Source: DASXRU01 sp033856235
GTDB lineage: Bacteria > Acidobacteriota > Blastocatellia > Pyrinomonadales > Pyrinomonadaceae
Assembly (NCBI GenBank): GCA_033856235.1
Contig: JAWVFI010000157.1
Span: forward strand, 1-49,828
DNA length: 49,828 nucleotides
Direction of reading: 5' to 3'
Part shown: piece by piece, positions 6,768 through 14,539 of the stretch
Layout of the letters: every line of letters begins with the position of its first letter
How positions within the stretch are numbered: the first letter of the stretch is position 1
The notes under the pieces: model-generated
Told to the model about the DNA's origin: nothing
Seen by the model: only the letters and a program-made list of their open reading frames with translations
Databases searched by the model: none
Program-made: the position numbers and the translations under genes

Positions 6768-7541
6768 ATGAGCACCGACAAGGACCAAGGCAGCGCCACC
6801 ACTCGGGGCTCGCTGCGATTGGCCCCGACTTGCACCGAGCTCGAGGAACAGAAAGCCAAGCTGCCGCGCCAGTTCGTGAACTTCACTTTCTATCACGCCC
6901 GTCCGGAATGGCTGAGACTGTCCGACTCGGAGAAGCAGCAGTCAAAAGAAGAATTCGTGGCGACGGTTGGGAAGTTCCATCCTCCGCTTCTGATCAATAC
7001 CTATTCGACTATCGGATTACGTACCAATGTCGATTTCATGATCTGGCGCATCGGTTATGAGCTCGATCCGTTTCAGGAGATGACGGCGAACCTGAATCGG
7101 ACTGAGATGGCCAGGTACCTCGAACCATCCCAGTCATTCCTTTCCATGACCAAGCGTTCGATGTATATCGACAAGGATAATCCTGAGCACGCCGAGGATC
7201 GCCTCCATATCATTCCCGGGAAATCCGAGTATCTCTTTGTCTATCCTTTTGTGAAGACGCGCGAATGGTATTCACGCACTGGAGAGCAGCGACAGGAGAT
7301 GATGGACGAGCATATTCGGATCGGCTCAAAATACCGCTCGGTGAAACTTCACACCACCTATTCGTTCGGTCTCGACGATCAGGAATTCGTCGTGGCTTTC
7401 GAAACCGATAATCCCGCTGACTTTCTCGACCTGGTGCAGGAACTGCGCGAAACCAAGGCCAGTTCCTACACGTTGCGCGATACGCCCATGTTCACCTGTC
7501 GTCAACGGACCTTGGCGGAATGCCTCGATGCGCTGGGATAG
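6768..7541 (+). CDS. Chlorite dismutase-family haem enzyme, probable coproheme decarboxylase
   Basis: 257 residues of the dimeric alpha/beta-barrel chlorite dismutase family. His195 in KLHTTYSFGLDDQEF fits the proximal haem ligand. FVYPFVKTREWY contains Tyr159 and Lys163, matching the YPxxKxxxWY pattern of coproheme decarboxylase (ChdC/HemQ), whose tyrosine forms the reactive radical. This supports decarboxylation of coproheme to haem b as the last step of the coproporphyrin-dependent pathway rather than chlorite breakdown. No other haem genes are adjacent. Assignment to ChdC over other subfamilies rests on this motif and on family knowledge. Confidence 0.82.
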   Translation: MSTDKDQGSATTRGSLRLAPTCTELEEQKAKLPRQFVNFTFYHARPEWLRLSDSEKQQSKEEFVATVGKFHPPLLINTYSTIGLRTNVDFMIWRIGYELDPFQEMTANLNRTEMARYLEPSQSFLSMTKRSMYIDKDNPEHAEDRLHIIPGKSEYLFVYPFVKTREWYSRTGEQRQEMMDEHIRIGSKYRSVKLHTTYSFGLDDQEFVVAFETDNPADFLDLVQELRETKASSYTLRDTPMFTCRQRTLAECLDALG

Positions 7542-7554
7542 CGGCGGTGGCATT

Positions 7555-7655
7555 GTAGGGGTGGCACTCCGTGGTCGCCCCCTTCGTAGAGATTCCCTTT
7601 TGCTGGAACTTAATCATGAACGGGGAAGGGGGCGGCCACGGAGTGCCGCCGCTAC
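7555..7655. repeat. REPIN-like element, family B copy 3
   Basis: Left REP from GTAG at 7555-7558 to about 7587; right REP 7626-7655, reverse orientation, ending CTAC at 7652-7655. Sequence matches the elements at 6111-6206 and 4075-4105 with a few substitutions (GGGGTGGC in the left arm, GCCGCCGCTAC in the right). It begins 13 bases after the TAG of the haem-enzyme gene and ends 16 bases before the next ATG, so it fills almost the whole intergenic space. Confidence 0.85.
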
Positions 7656-7671
7656 AAATTAGTAGAGCCGG

Positions 7672-10551
7672 ATGAATAGACGGAACACGTTGCTGTTAGT
7701 CAGTCGATATTGGCTGGTAGCAATCTTAGCCATTTGCTTTGTACGGCCCGTCTCCTTGTCTCCTCGACTCCCAATTCTGCCGTCACCTTCTCACCCCGTC
7801 TCCCAATCACCGCATCCCGAATACCTCTGGTACGAAGCCGAGAATATGCGCGGCTTCGCCACGCAGCCCAACGGCGAACCGGTTCTCAATCCTTCGTGGT
7901 CGAATCCACCGAAGGCTAAGACTCCCGGCTGGGGAATGAACGGTCCCGGCGTTTCCGCTGAGTGGACGCAGGGTGGCGAAAGTGAATGGAACTCTGCGGC
8001 GGCCAGCGCCGACGAAACCCGCGCGACCATTTATCAGGACCTGGAGATACCGCGCGCCGGAGCCTACAAGGTTTGGGTGCGTTATGCCGACTGGGCCAAC
8101 AAAGCCGAGAACTTCACGGTTCGGATCACGCAAAACGATCGCGAGGTCTTTCGTCACGAATTTGGCGCGACCGAAGTTATCGATGCGCACGATGAAACCA
8201 GCATGTACTGGGGTTGGACGTTCGCATGGGACAGCAGCGCCGCTACGCTAACCAAAGGGGCCGCTCGTCTTTCGATTGAGATCGAGAAGCCCGCTGCGGC
8301 CCGGCGTCACGTTGATTGCGTTCTGGTCACAAACAATCCGGACTATGTGCCCAGCGGGCGGCAAAAGCCAGACTTCGCCGGAATGAATTACCTGCGCGCG
8401 TGGTCGACAAAGCGGACCGCGCTGACTTCATGGATCGCAGGAGAATTACACACCGACGGAAACGTACCCTCATTGTGGCGACGGCCAAAAGTTGCCGGCC
8501 GTGATTTTATGATGCCCTGGAACATCGCCAGGGAGTTTTGGCCGCTCTACGAAAAACCACCTTCCGAACGCCCGCTTTATCCTTTTCATGCGGAATCGAT
8601 CGATGCCTTTGTCGAAAAATACAAAGGCGCGCGCGATGTTCCTATCTTCAGTTCAAATCTGGTAATCCCGGTTATCTACATCCCTGACTTGCCGCTGTAT
8701 TTAAAAGAGGGCAGTCCTTTCTTGAAATACTTGCGCGATACCAAGGTCCCGTTTGCCGTGTTGATTAATTATGGAGCGGCCCAATTTTCTGAAGAAGAGG
8801 GAGCGGCCGCACTCCAGCTTCTCAGGGGAGAGTTCAAAGATCAGTTCGTTGGCTGGATTTCCGGAGAAAGCATCGGCCACGTTTGGTCCCTGGCGGCGAC
8901 GGATTTGAAGATTGCGCCAACGATGTCGCGCACAGAGATGCTGGCAGCTCTGCGGACTTTCTATACGCAGGCACTCGATAAGAAGTGGAGTTCAACTTTT
9001 CATGCGCCGACCGGACCGATGTGGGACAAGTTGATTCCGGCGCAATCGACGTCCAGTACTTCGTTTGCTCACGCGCTAACTGAGTGGGGCGTGCGACTGC
9101 TGGGAATGGAAACGGCGGCGGTGCAGCCGATGACGGCGATGCGCATCGCTTTTGCACGCGGGGCGGCGCGGCAATCAGGGGGAGCGTTCCTTTATTACCA
9201 CGCGCCAAATTTCGGGGACAGCGCCACCACGTTCACGAAGATCCAGAACTTTGGCGGACCGGATTTCTTCCTGCATTCCCGCTACGGCACAACGATGGGG
9301 CCGTCGCTCTCCTGGTATCGGAAGAGTTATTACCTTTATTACATGTCGGGTGCGTCGGCGATTTATCTGGAGCAGGGCTACGACCAATTCTTTAAGCCAG
9401 GCCCCGGGGAGAATCCGCTGCAACTAAATCCGCTGGGACGAATAACTGACGAATTCATGCGCTTTGCGGAAAAGCATCCCGAGCGCGGAACGCCGTACAC
9501 GCCCATCGTCTTTCTCCTGAACCCGGCGCACGGATGGGAGATGACTGACTATCCGCAATGGCCCTTCGGCTTATCGCAAATTGACCGCAGCGATCGAGCT
9601 CTGCGGGAACTCTTTGGCGTCGCCTATTACCCGGGTCTTGTACTTGAGGGCGAACCCGCATCAGCAGATCGGCAAGTTTTTGTCCCCAGTGTCTTCGGCG
9701 ACATCTTCGATGTGTTGGTAGCTTCGGAGCCCGCCAGTCCAACTGTCCCCGTACAGAAACCAACAGGTCGAGTGCCGGCAAATAGATCAAACGCCGCGCC
9801 GAGCGCGTCGTCGATTCAGGTGTCACCCCTCGAGGCGTACCGCGCAGTAGTCGCAGGCGGGCGGTTGGATTGGTCGCCGTCCTGGATAAGACGATTGCAG
9901 GATTATGCGACGAAGGGCGGCACGGTTGTGCTCAACGCCGCTCAAGTCAAAGGACTGCCGCCGGAACTGCTGGGAATTCGATTGACGGGCGTCACTGCAG
10001 AAGCGGACGACGCGCGTTGTGCTTCACCCGGCGAAGGGCCGGCGGATTTGTCGGGTCAGATGTTTCGGTACGAACGGATTGAATTAAAGGGCGCCCAAGT
10101 TCTTATGTCCACTCCCTCCGGTGACCCGCTTGTGACCGTAAACAAGATCGGGAAGGGAAGCGTCGTTTTCAGTGCGCTGCCCGATCTACTGGGTGAAGAC
10201 GAGCGGGTCACTCCGTTCGTTGCCCACATGCTGGCCCACGTTTTTGCGGACGCGACGCCAGTGCAGGTTCGCGGCGATGTGGAGTACTTGATCAATCGCA
10301 CCGACCAGGGTTGGGTCGTTACCCTCTTCAACAACAACGGGGTCTTGAAACCGCAGCAGGGAATGGCCCAGGTTGATCACTCTGCGGTTGTCCGCGCCTC
10401 GATTAGCCTGCGGTCAGATGCAATCGCCAGCGCCCAGGACTGGATCTCGGATCGAAAGATCGAAGTGAAGAAACAAACCGGGACGCCCGACGCTGTCATC
10501 GTGGACATAGCGCCCGGCGGCGTGGCGCTTATTGAGATCCGTCCGCGTTGA
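7672..10551 (+). CDS. Large secreted putative glycoside hydrolase (CBM-like, TIM-barrel-like, GH42-like C-terminus)
   Basis: 959 residues. A signal segment (LLLVSRYWLVAILAICF) is followed by a Ser/Pro stretch. Residues about 52-225 look like a carbohydrate-binding beta-sandwich (YEAENMRG, then AGAYKVWVRYADWA). The central about 450 residues are consistent with a TIM barrel, with acidic residues such as the Glu in GWISGESIGHVW as candidate catalytic residues. The last third (WIRRLQDYATKGGTVVLNAA, then GKGSVVFSALPDLL) resembles the Rossmann-like amidotransferase-fold and beta-sandwich domains that end GH42-type beta-galactosidases. Substrate unknown; export suggests environmental polysaccharide degradation. 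No transporter or other glycosidase is adjacent. The family call is tentative. Confidence 0.6.
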   Translation: MNRRNTLLLVSRYWLVAILAICFVRPVSLSPRLPILPSPSHPVSQSPHPEYLWYEAENMRGFATQPNGEPVLNPSWSNPPKAKTPGWGMNGPGVSAEWTQGGESEWNSAAASADETRATIYQDLEIPRAGAYKVWVRYADWANKAENFTVRITQNDREVFRHEFGATEVIDAHDETSMYWGWTFAWDSSAATLTKGAARLSIEIEKPAAARRHVDCVLVTNNPDYVPSGRQKPDFAGMNYLRAWSTKRTALTSWIAGELHTDGNVPSLWRRPKVAGRDFMMPWNIAREFWPLYEKPPSERPLYPFHAESIDAFVEKYKGARDVPIFSSNLVIPVIYIPDLPLYLKEGSPFLKYLRDTKVPFAVLINYGAAQFSEEEGAAALQLLRGEFKDQFVGWISGESIGHVWSLAATDLKIAPTMSRTEMLAALRTFYTQALDKKWSSTFHAPTGPMWDKLIPAQSTSSTSFAHALTEWGVRLLGMETAAVQPMTAMRIAFARGAARQSGGAFLYYHAPNFGDSATTFTKIQNFGGPDFFLHSRYGTTMGPSLSWYRKSYYLYYMSGASAIYLEQGYDQFFKPGPGENPLQLNPLGRITDEFMRFAEKHPERGTPYTPIVFLLNPAHGWEMTDYPQWPFGLSQIDRSDRALRELFGVAYYPGLVLEGEPASADRQVFVPSVFGDIFDVLVASEPASPTVPVQKPTGRVPANRSNAAPSASSIQVSPLEAYRAVVAGGRLDWSPSWIRRLQDYATKGGTVVLNAAQVKGLPPELLGIRLTGVTAEADDARCASPGEGPADLSGQMFRYERIELKGAQVLMSTPSGDPLVTVNKIGKGSVVFSALPDLLGEDERVTPFVAHMLAHVFADATPVQVRGDVEYLINRTDQGWVVTLFNNNGVLKPQQGMAQVDHSAVVRASISLRSDAIASAQDWISDRKIEVKKQTGTPDAVIVDIAPGGVALIEIRPR

Positions 10552-10602
10552 GAGCGGCAACCCTGAAGTCTTACGCAGTATTCGTCAGGGGAAATTCCGA
10601 CT

Positions 10603-10630
10603 TTGAAGGCAAAGTCTTTTCATTTATATT
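10603..10630 (+). promoter_or_regulatory. Putative sigma70-type promoter for acyP-apt
   Basis: TTGAAG at 10603-10608 and TATATT at 10625-10630 are separated by 16 bases, about 37 bases before the acylphosphatase ATG. Just upstream, CCCTGA (10561-10566) and TCAGGG (10585-10590) could form a hairpin at the end of the previous transcript, but no T-tract follows it. Confidence 0.45.
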
Positions 10631-10667
10631 GCGTTGCCGGATTTCGGCGAGGTGCGGTGTCGATTAG

Positions 10668-10949
10668 ATGGGCAACAAAGTAGCGCGAAAGTTTTTGATA
10701 CGTGGTGAAGTTCAAGGCGTAGGGTACCGGTTCTTTGCCCAGCGCGCTGCGGCGCGCCATCAGGTAACCGGCTATGTGCGCAATATGTCGAATGGCACCG
10801 TCGAAGCCCTCGCCGAGGGCCCTGAAGCGAGTGTTGAAGCGTTCAAGCACGATCTGGTTACCGGCCCGGCGTGGGCCACGGTGGAGAATGTAGAAGAGAT
10901 CAATCTCGATCCGACCGGAAGGTTTTCCGCGTTTCGCATCGAGCGGTAG
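10668..10949 (+). CDS. acyP: Acylphosphatase
   Basis: 93 residues, typical for the family. Hydrolyses acyl phosphates such as carbamoyl or acetyl phosphate in the cytoplasm. The phosphate-binding loop GEVQGVGYRFF contains catalytic Arg21, and GYVRNMSNGTVE contains catalytic Asn39, the two residues that define the active site. It is followed 17 bases later by apt in the same direction, so the two are probably co-transcribed from the promoter proposed at 10603-10630. Confidence 0.93.
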   Translation: MGNKVARKFLIRGEVQGVGYRFFAQRAAARHQVTGYVRNMSNGTVEALAEGPEASVEAFKHDLVTGPAWATVENVEEINLDPTGRFSAFRIER

Positions 10950-10966
10950 GGCCCGGAGGCTGAACC

Positions 10967-11488
10967 ATGGATGAACTGAAAAAAATGATTCGCGAAGTGC
11001 CGGACTTCCCCAAGCCCGGCATTAATTTTTATGATATCACCACGCTGCTGAAAAACCCGGAAGGGTTGCGCCTAACCGTGGACGCTCTGGCGGCCGAGTA
11101 TGAAGGCGACCAGGTTGACACCGTCATTGGTGTGGAAGCGCGCGGTTTCATCTTTGCTCCAGCTCTGGCATATCACCTGCGGGCCGGGTTTGTTCCGGTA
11201 AGGAAACCACACAAGCTGCCGGCGGAGTGCGCCTCGATCTCTTACGAACTCGAATACGGACAGGATACTTTGGAGATTCACCGCGATGCGGTTGGCGCCG
11301 GCCAGCGTGTGCTTATCGCCGACGATCTGTTGGCCACTGGAGGAACCGCGCGGGCGGTAATCGATCTGGTTGAGGGCCTGGGTGGGAAGGTGGTCGGTCT
11401 GGTGTTCGTCGTGGAATTGGAATTCTTGCCCGGACGCGCGAAGCTTAAAGGTTACGACGTGCGCTCTTTGATTAAGTACCAGAGTTAA
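10967..11488 (+). CDS. apt: Adenine phosphoribosyltransferase
   Basis: 173 residues, full length. Converts adenine plus PRPP to AMP and pyrophosphate (purine salvage). The PRPP-binding loop is VLIADDLLATGGTA (about residues 112-125), VEARGFIFAPALAYHL matches the conserved APRT helix, and RKPHKLPAE is the flexible hood segment. It may recycle adenine released by the mtnP product encoded further along the window. The TAA stop is followed immediately by GTAG of a REP cluster. Confidence 0.95.
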   Translation: MDELKKMIREVPDFPKPGINFYDITTLLKNPEGLRLTVDALAAEYEGDQVDTVIGVEARGFIFAPALAYHLRAGFVPVRKPHKLPAECASISYELEYGQDTLEIHRDAVGAGQRVLIADDLLATGGTARAVIDLVEGLGGKVVGLVFVVELEFLPGRAKLKGYDVRSLIKYQS

Positions 11489-11620
11489 GTAGGAAAGGCA
11501 CTCCTGCCTGTCCCTATCTAGTCAAGAATCCTATTTGATCTCAGGAGCAATAGTTAAGTAGGACAGGCACTCCTGCCTGTCCCTCTAATTGATCAGGACA
11601 GGCCGGAATGCCTGTCCTAC
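11489..11620. repeat. REP cluster, family C, three units
   Basis: Three hairpin units: 11489-11514 and 11558-11583 in direct orientation and 11595-11620 reversed. Each starts (or ends in complement) with GTAG and forms a stem such as GGACAGGCA/TGCCTGTCC around CTCC. The second unit is a perfect 9-bp stem; the first has one mismatch (GGAAAGGC). The two direct copies also share the preceding AGTTAA, so the duplication included flanking sequence. The unit on the right supplies the TAG stop (complement of 11617-11619) of the gene on the minus strand. Confidence 0.85.
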
Positions 11621-12156
11621 TTTTTTTTGGTGGGCGCCGGCAGGTTCTTGCCCGCTTCAATAATACTCTGCGCGTTCTCTAATGCCTTGCCAATGGCCGA
11701 GCGCTCTTCTTCGTCTTTGGCCTGTTCGGCTAGGGCGTTCAGTTGCGGGAGGAAACCGTTGGCGGCGGCCGATAGTTTCCGCACCGCCTTCGGAATCAAC
11801 ACGTTGGTGCGGTCGTGCTCGCTAACGTCGTCAATATTAATAATCGCGTCATCCAGAATCTGCGCCAGATCTCGGATCAGTTCGGTTCGCGTGCCCGTAG
11901 GCAACTCGCCCCACTTTTCTGAATCCTTTTTGGCTTGCTTCGTAGCGGGCGCAGTAACGCTGTTGAGGGCCAGGAGCCTGCGCTCCGCAGCCTTAACGAA
12001 AACCTCGATTCGTTTATCCAAAACCTGATTTTCTTTGACCAGGTCGATTTCTTGCGGCGTGAGATGATCGCGGCGACCCCCCTGCGCAAAGACCCCGAAC
12101 GCAACTATCAAGACTGCCAGCGTCGCCAATAATGCGCGGTGCAAATACAGGTTCAT
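11617..12156 (-). CDS. Exported protein of unknown function
   Basis: 179 residues with a signal peptide ending at about VFAQ (residue 25). The mature part is almost entirely helical and charged (ENQVLDKRIEVFVKAAERRL, DLAQILDDAIINIDDVSEHD), suggesting a periplasmic helical bundle. No family was recognised. Last gene of a three-gene leftward operon: its ATG overlaps the stop of the upstream gene as ATGA (12153-12156), so translation is coupled. The C-terminal KKK is followed by a TAG contributed by a REP GTAG motif, so the ancestral C-terminus may have been different. Confidence 0.7.
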   Translation of the reverse strand: MNLYLHRALLATLAVLIVAFGVFAQGGRRDHLTPQEIDLVKENQVLDKRIEVFVKAAERRLLALNSVTAPATKQAKKDSEKWGELPTGTRTELIRDLAQILDDAIINIDDVSEHDRTNVLIPKAVRKLSAAANGFLPQLNALAEQAKDEEERSAIGKALENAQSIIEAGKNLPAPTKKK

Positions 12157-12779
12157 GGACGTTTTGGTCCTCCTACTACCGGCGATTCCTTGGTCGGGGG
12201 ATCGCGCGGCCCTTCTTTGGCTTCCTGAGGAAGTTCGCGGAGAACCGTGTGCCCATAAAAGGAATCGAGGGCATCGGTGCGAACATTGCGCGTGAACTCT
12301 TCGGCCGCTTTTACCTGGCCGGCGTATTCCGCCGGGGTAACGCGGCGAATACCCGCGAGACGTAAACCGTGTGCCCGCAACGCCAGCTCCAGGCGCTTGT
12401 AGAGATCCCGCGTCCGATTGGCGTCGCGTTTCATACTACCCAAAAAATTCATCGCATCGTCAACCAGCGCCATGTAGCTGCCAATCTCTATCAGGCACGA
12501 ATCATGTTTGAGAGCGGTTGAGAATTCTTCACCGCGAAGCAAGTGTCCTTCAGCCAATTCGATGCTGAGGCGAATGCGGTCTTTGGCATCCTTCGCCGTA
12601 GTTAGCTGTTCGCGTTCAAAACGCGTCATGAATCTGAGGGGCGGTGGGGCCGGCATTTGGATGGCCCGGGGATCTTGCGGGTAGCCCTGTGCGAACGATA
12701 GCGGAGCAACCGCCAGGAACACTGCCCCGGCGAAAAACCAGAAGCTGATTCGAATGCTGAATCGGCGCGCAGTTATCAT
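12153..12779 (-). CDS. Exported protein of unknown function
   Basis: 208 residues from the ATG at 12779, giving a signal peptide with core SFWFFAGAVFLAVAPLSFAQ. A longer frame would need a TTG at 12809 and would put ten polar residues ahead of the signal, so it was not chosen. The mature region is helical (RFEREQLTTAKDAKDRIRLS, LYKRLELALRAHGLRLAGI) with a Pro-rich tail (PRDPPTKESPVVGG). No known family was seen. Middle gene of the TPR-led operon and coupled by ATGA overlap to the gene after it; both products probably act in the periplasm together with the TPR protein. Confidence 0.7.
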   Translation of the reverse strand: MITARRFSIRISFWFFAGAVFLAVAPLSFAQGYPQDPRAIQMPAPPPLRFMTRFEREQLTTAKDAKDRIRLSIELAEGHLLRGEEFSTALKHDSCLIEIGSYMALVDDAMNFLGSMKRDANRTRDLYKRLELALRAHGLRLAGIRRVTPAEYAGQVKAAEEFTRNVRTDALDSFYGHTVLRELPQEAKEGPRDPPTKESPVVGGPKRP

Positions 12780-12848
12780 CTCGGCGTAGTTGCGGTCAGT
12801 CACATTCAAATTCTGAAAGGTCGCAATGGAAGTTATCGGGGCGCCGGA

Positions 12849-14294
12849 TTACTGCCTCGCGTTCTTCACGCCCTCGCCCCGCTTGATTAGGTTTCGGACG
12901 GCCGGAAGCCTCAGATTTACCTTTTCGATCTCCAGCTTATTTTTTTCGGCGTCTGCCACGGTCAGAAACTTTTCGTAAGCGCCAAGCGCGGCGATGTATT
13001 CTCCAAGAAAATCATGTGCGGTGGCAATGAAAAAATAGGTTGCGGCGCGCTCCGGTCTGGCCCGAGCCAACCATTCGTATTCGGCCAGGGATTCGCGAAA
13101 GCGCTTTTGCTCGTAAAGGGCAGTAGCGAGATTCGCATGCGCCACGTCGCGGTCCGGCGCCACGGCGATTATTTTCCGCAGGATCTCTGCGGCCTCGGAA
13201 AAGCGGCGCGCCTGCACTAACGCCGCGGCATATCCGGTGGCGTAATCCAGGTTGTGCGAGTCCAGCGCCACAGCTCTTTTGTAAACTTCCACGGCGCGCG
13301 CCGGATTGGTTGTGCCGTAGATGCCGCCGAGCTGCGCGAGCAGAGCAGCATTCCGCGGGTTCTGTTCGATTAGCTTCTCCAAAGACGCCGCCGCATCCGC
13401 GGCATTGCCGCTCGAGGGTTCAACCTGAAATCTGACGGCAACGACTTCGGGATCGCTCTTTACTGAATCATCGAGCGTGTTCAGCAGTCGGAGAGTGTCT
13501 TCTTTGCTGTCAGCGCGAAGATACAGACGGGCGACGTCAAGTATGAAGTGTGTGTCTTGCGGCGTTGGTCGCGCTGGCACACGCAGGGCCCGTAGGTCCG
13601 CGAGTGCGCGTTGGGAGTCTCCGATCATCAGATAGGCATCGGCTCGGCGCATGAGAACACCATCGTTGTTCGCCTGCAGCGAGAGGGCGCGGGTAAACGA
13701 GGCGATCGCGCTCAGAGGGTCGCCGGCGCTAAGCTGCGTGGCCCCCAACGCATCCCAGGTTGAGAGGCCGGCCTCACTGGTAGTGGTTGCGAGCTTGAAT
13801 AACTCGATTGCTCCTTTTAGATCCCCGGTGCTCTGGCGCAGGACTGCTAACTCAAAAAGCGCTTCAAAGTTCTTTGGTTCAAGTTCGAGGGCCTTGCGTA
13901 AGAGAGGCTCGGCTTCATCTGGACGGTTCATGATTCGAAAGAGAAGGAATCCCAGTCGACTGTACGGCAGGACCCAGTTCGGGCGCAGACTAATGGCGCG
14001 GCGAAAGGCCTGTTCGGCGTCATCGCGGCGGTTCAGTGGCAGTAGCGCCTGTCCTCTTTGAAACTCCGCCTCAGGGAACTCCGGCCGCAACTTGATAGCT
14101 TCCTCATAAAACTCCAGCGCCAGCTTGTAGTCGCCTTTCGCATGAGCATCCTGTCCACGCTCGAATAGTTTTATGGGATCGCCCGAGTTGTCTCCAAACT
14201 CATCGGTCTGCCCCGCCGCGGATGAACCGAAGGCGAGCGCCACGGCGACTACAAAAGCGCCGGGAAGGTAGAAACGGACAGCGAACTGAGACAT
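12849..14294 (-). CDS. Exported tetratricopeptide-repeat protein
   Basis: 481 residues. A signal peptide (FVVAVALAFGSSAAGQ) precedes about ten TPR motifs, e.g. AHAKGDYKLALEFYEEAIKL, AEQAFRRAISLRPNW and EAEPLLRKALELEPKN, spanning most of the protein. TPRs stack into a superhelix that binds partner proteins; here it would be a periplasmic scaffold. It heads a leftward operon with two exported helical proteins of unknown function. The ATG at 14294 is preferred over a GTG three codons upstream; neither has a clear Shine-Dalgarno site. No enzymatic domain is present. Confidence 0.85.
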   Translation of the reverse strand: MSQFAVRFYLPGAFVVAVALAFGSSAAGQTDEFGDNSGDPIKLFERGQDAHAKGDYKLALEFYEEAIKLRPEFPEAEFQRGQALLPLNRRDDAEQAFRRAISLRPNWVLPYSRLGFLLFRIMNRPDEAEPLLRKALELEPKNFEALFELAVLRQSTGDLKGAIELFKLATTTSEAGLSTWDALGATQLSAGDPLSAIASFTRALSLQANNDGVLMRRADAYLMIGDSQRALADLRALRVPARPTPQDTHFILDVARLYLRADSKEDTLRLLNTLDDSVKSDPEVVAVRFQVEPSSGNAADAAASLEKLIEQNPRNAALLAQLGGIYGTTNPARAVEVYKRAVALDSHNLDYATGYAAALVQARRFSEAAEILRKIIAVAPDRDVAHANLATALYEQKRFRESLAEYEWLARARPERAATYFFIATAHDFLGEYIAALGAYEKFLTVADAEKNKLEIEKVNLRLPAVRNLIKRGEGVKNARQ

Positions 14295-14539
14295 GGTTAC
14301 CACAGGAGTTAAGCCACTTGAGAACGCAATGAAATGACTGGCCTCGTTGCTACGATGTTAGCATGCGCTCGCGAGTTGCGTCCAAGAATGCGGGCGTCAA
14401 GTTTGTTTGCTTTCAAAGATTTGGAGGCGGTTGCGTGAGGGGCAGGCATGCGTTAACATGCCAGCGAAATATCAGCCCCTAGAATTGAGGCCAGCTAATG
14501 ACTCCACGGACGCTATTATCCGGGAGGAGGGAGAACGCC

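Noticed and set aside
6768..7541. Reading the haem enzyme as a true chlorite dismutase
   Set aside because: It carries the YPxxKxxxWY pattern of coproheme decarboxylases; nothing else suggests perchlorate metabolism.
2227..11620. Treating the palindromic elements purely as transcription terminators
   Set aside because: The T-tracts are missing, units occur upstream as well as downstream of genes, and the GTAG-plus-hairpin layout better fits REP elements.
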